This document shows, piece by piece, positions 51,070 through 51,106 of a stretch of 51,106 nt of DNA. The number at the start of each line of letters is the position of its first letter. The stretch's first letter is position 1. Source of the stretch: Lysobacteraceae bacterium (GTDB taxonomy: Bacteria; Pseudomonadota; Gammaproteobacteria; Xanthomonadales; Xanthomonadaceae). The notes under the pieces are model-generated. The model was given only the letters and a program-made list of their open reading frames with translations. It was not told the DNA's origin and did no database searches. The stretch lies in the NCBI GenBank assembly GCA_023954075.1, contig JAMLIV010000022.1:1-51106 (forward strand), in the 5' to 3' direction. The translations under genes and the position numbers were made by a program.

Positions 51070-51106
51070 GGCTAACGCCTGAATTAAGCCGCGCCGCGAA
51101 GCGGCG
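51070..51106 (-). repeat. Integron attC site 3, cut by window end
   Basis: From GGCTAAC at 51070-51076 onward, 35 bases are identical to the matching part of attC1. The crossover G is at 51076. It is the attC of the next cassette, whose gene lies outside the window. Confidence 0.92.

Larger units (their letters stand above)
48429..51106 (-). mobile_element. Tail of a chromosomal integron cassette array
   Basis: Three attC sites in the same orientation delimit two whole cassettes: about 48435-49237 (one gene) and 49237-51076 (three genes). All genes read on the minus strand towards their attC, which defines the array direction. Integrase and attI should be to the right. AT-rich composition contrasts with the host genes to the left. 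Confidence 0.92.

Overview
The window is a high-GC chromosomal segment (my estimate by eye is mid to high 60s percent in the core). Gene content and order point to a gammaproteobacterium, most likely of the Lysobacterales (Xanthomonadales). The supports are the zapB-like/zapA/6S RNA/fau order, a large periplasmic-propeller GGDEF-EAL sensor, a DUF1631-PilZ pair and stop-codon-associated REP hairpins headed by GTAG. The taxon is inferred from gene style; there is no rRNA or marker gene set to prove it.

Layout. 1-5.4 kb is core metabolism and envelope: a truncated tryptophanase-like start, tpx, a MATE exporter, sppA, tsaC, rpiA. 5.5-14.7 kb is a minus-strand defence island: a type I restriction-modification operon in the order hsdR-hsdS-[ParB-like gene-D12 adenine methylase]-[hsdM 5' relic]-rhuM-hsdM. 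Almost every junction overlaps by a stop/start. hsdR carries a frameshift between its nuclease and motor domains. 14.9-17.4 kb holds an EVE-domain gene, fau, a well-supported 6S RNA, a hot-dog thioesterase, zapA and a zapB-like gene. 17.4-25.8 kb holds the 1521-residue c-di-GMP sensor, trpE, a cobalamin riboswitch and btuB. 26-36.4 kb is DUF1631-PilZ, pepQ, an aldo/keto reductase, rpe, rraA, a T4 endonuclease V-like glycosylase, a small cytochrome c, a J-domain protein and an S9 peptidase. 36.6-48.2 kb is a HEAT-repeat exported protein, a MacB-type ABC operon with three consecutive adaptor genes, a DUF2157/DUF4824 membrane pair, PPK2 and a methyltransferase.

48.4-51.1 kb is the tail of a chromosomal integron cassette array. 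There are two complete attC sites and the start of a third, all oriented so that the cassettes read on the minus strand. The integrase and attI should therefore lie to the right, outside the window. One cassette carries one coiled-coil gene of unknown function. The other carries three overlapping genes: a pentapeptide-repeat/two-helix membrane protein, a minimal nucleotidyltransferase and a small helical protein. This is the best candidate in the window for an undescribed system, plausibly a membrane effector with a nucleotidyltransferase partner. An N-terminal scrap of an IS1595-type transposase marks the array's outer border. The window stops inside an attC, which is where a repeat-limited contig would be expected to break.

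Functional themes are two accessory, probably phage-related regions (the RM island and the integron tail) set in ordinary housekeeping DNA. Translational coupling by ATGA overlaps recurs in the RM operon, the ABC operon, the zap pair and the three-gene cassette.
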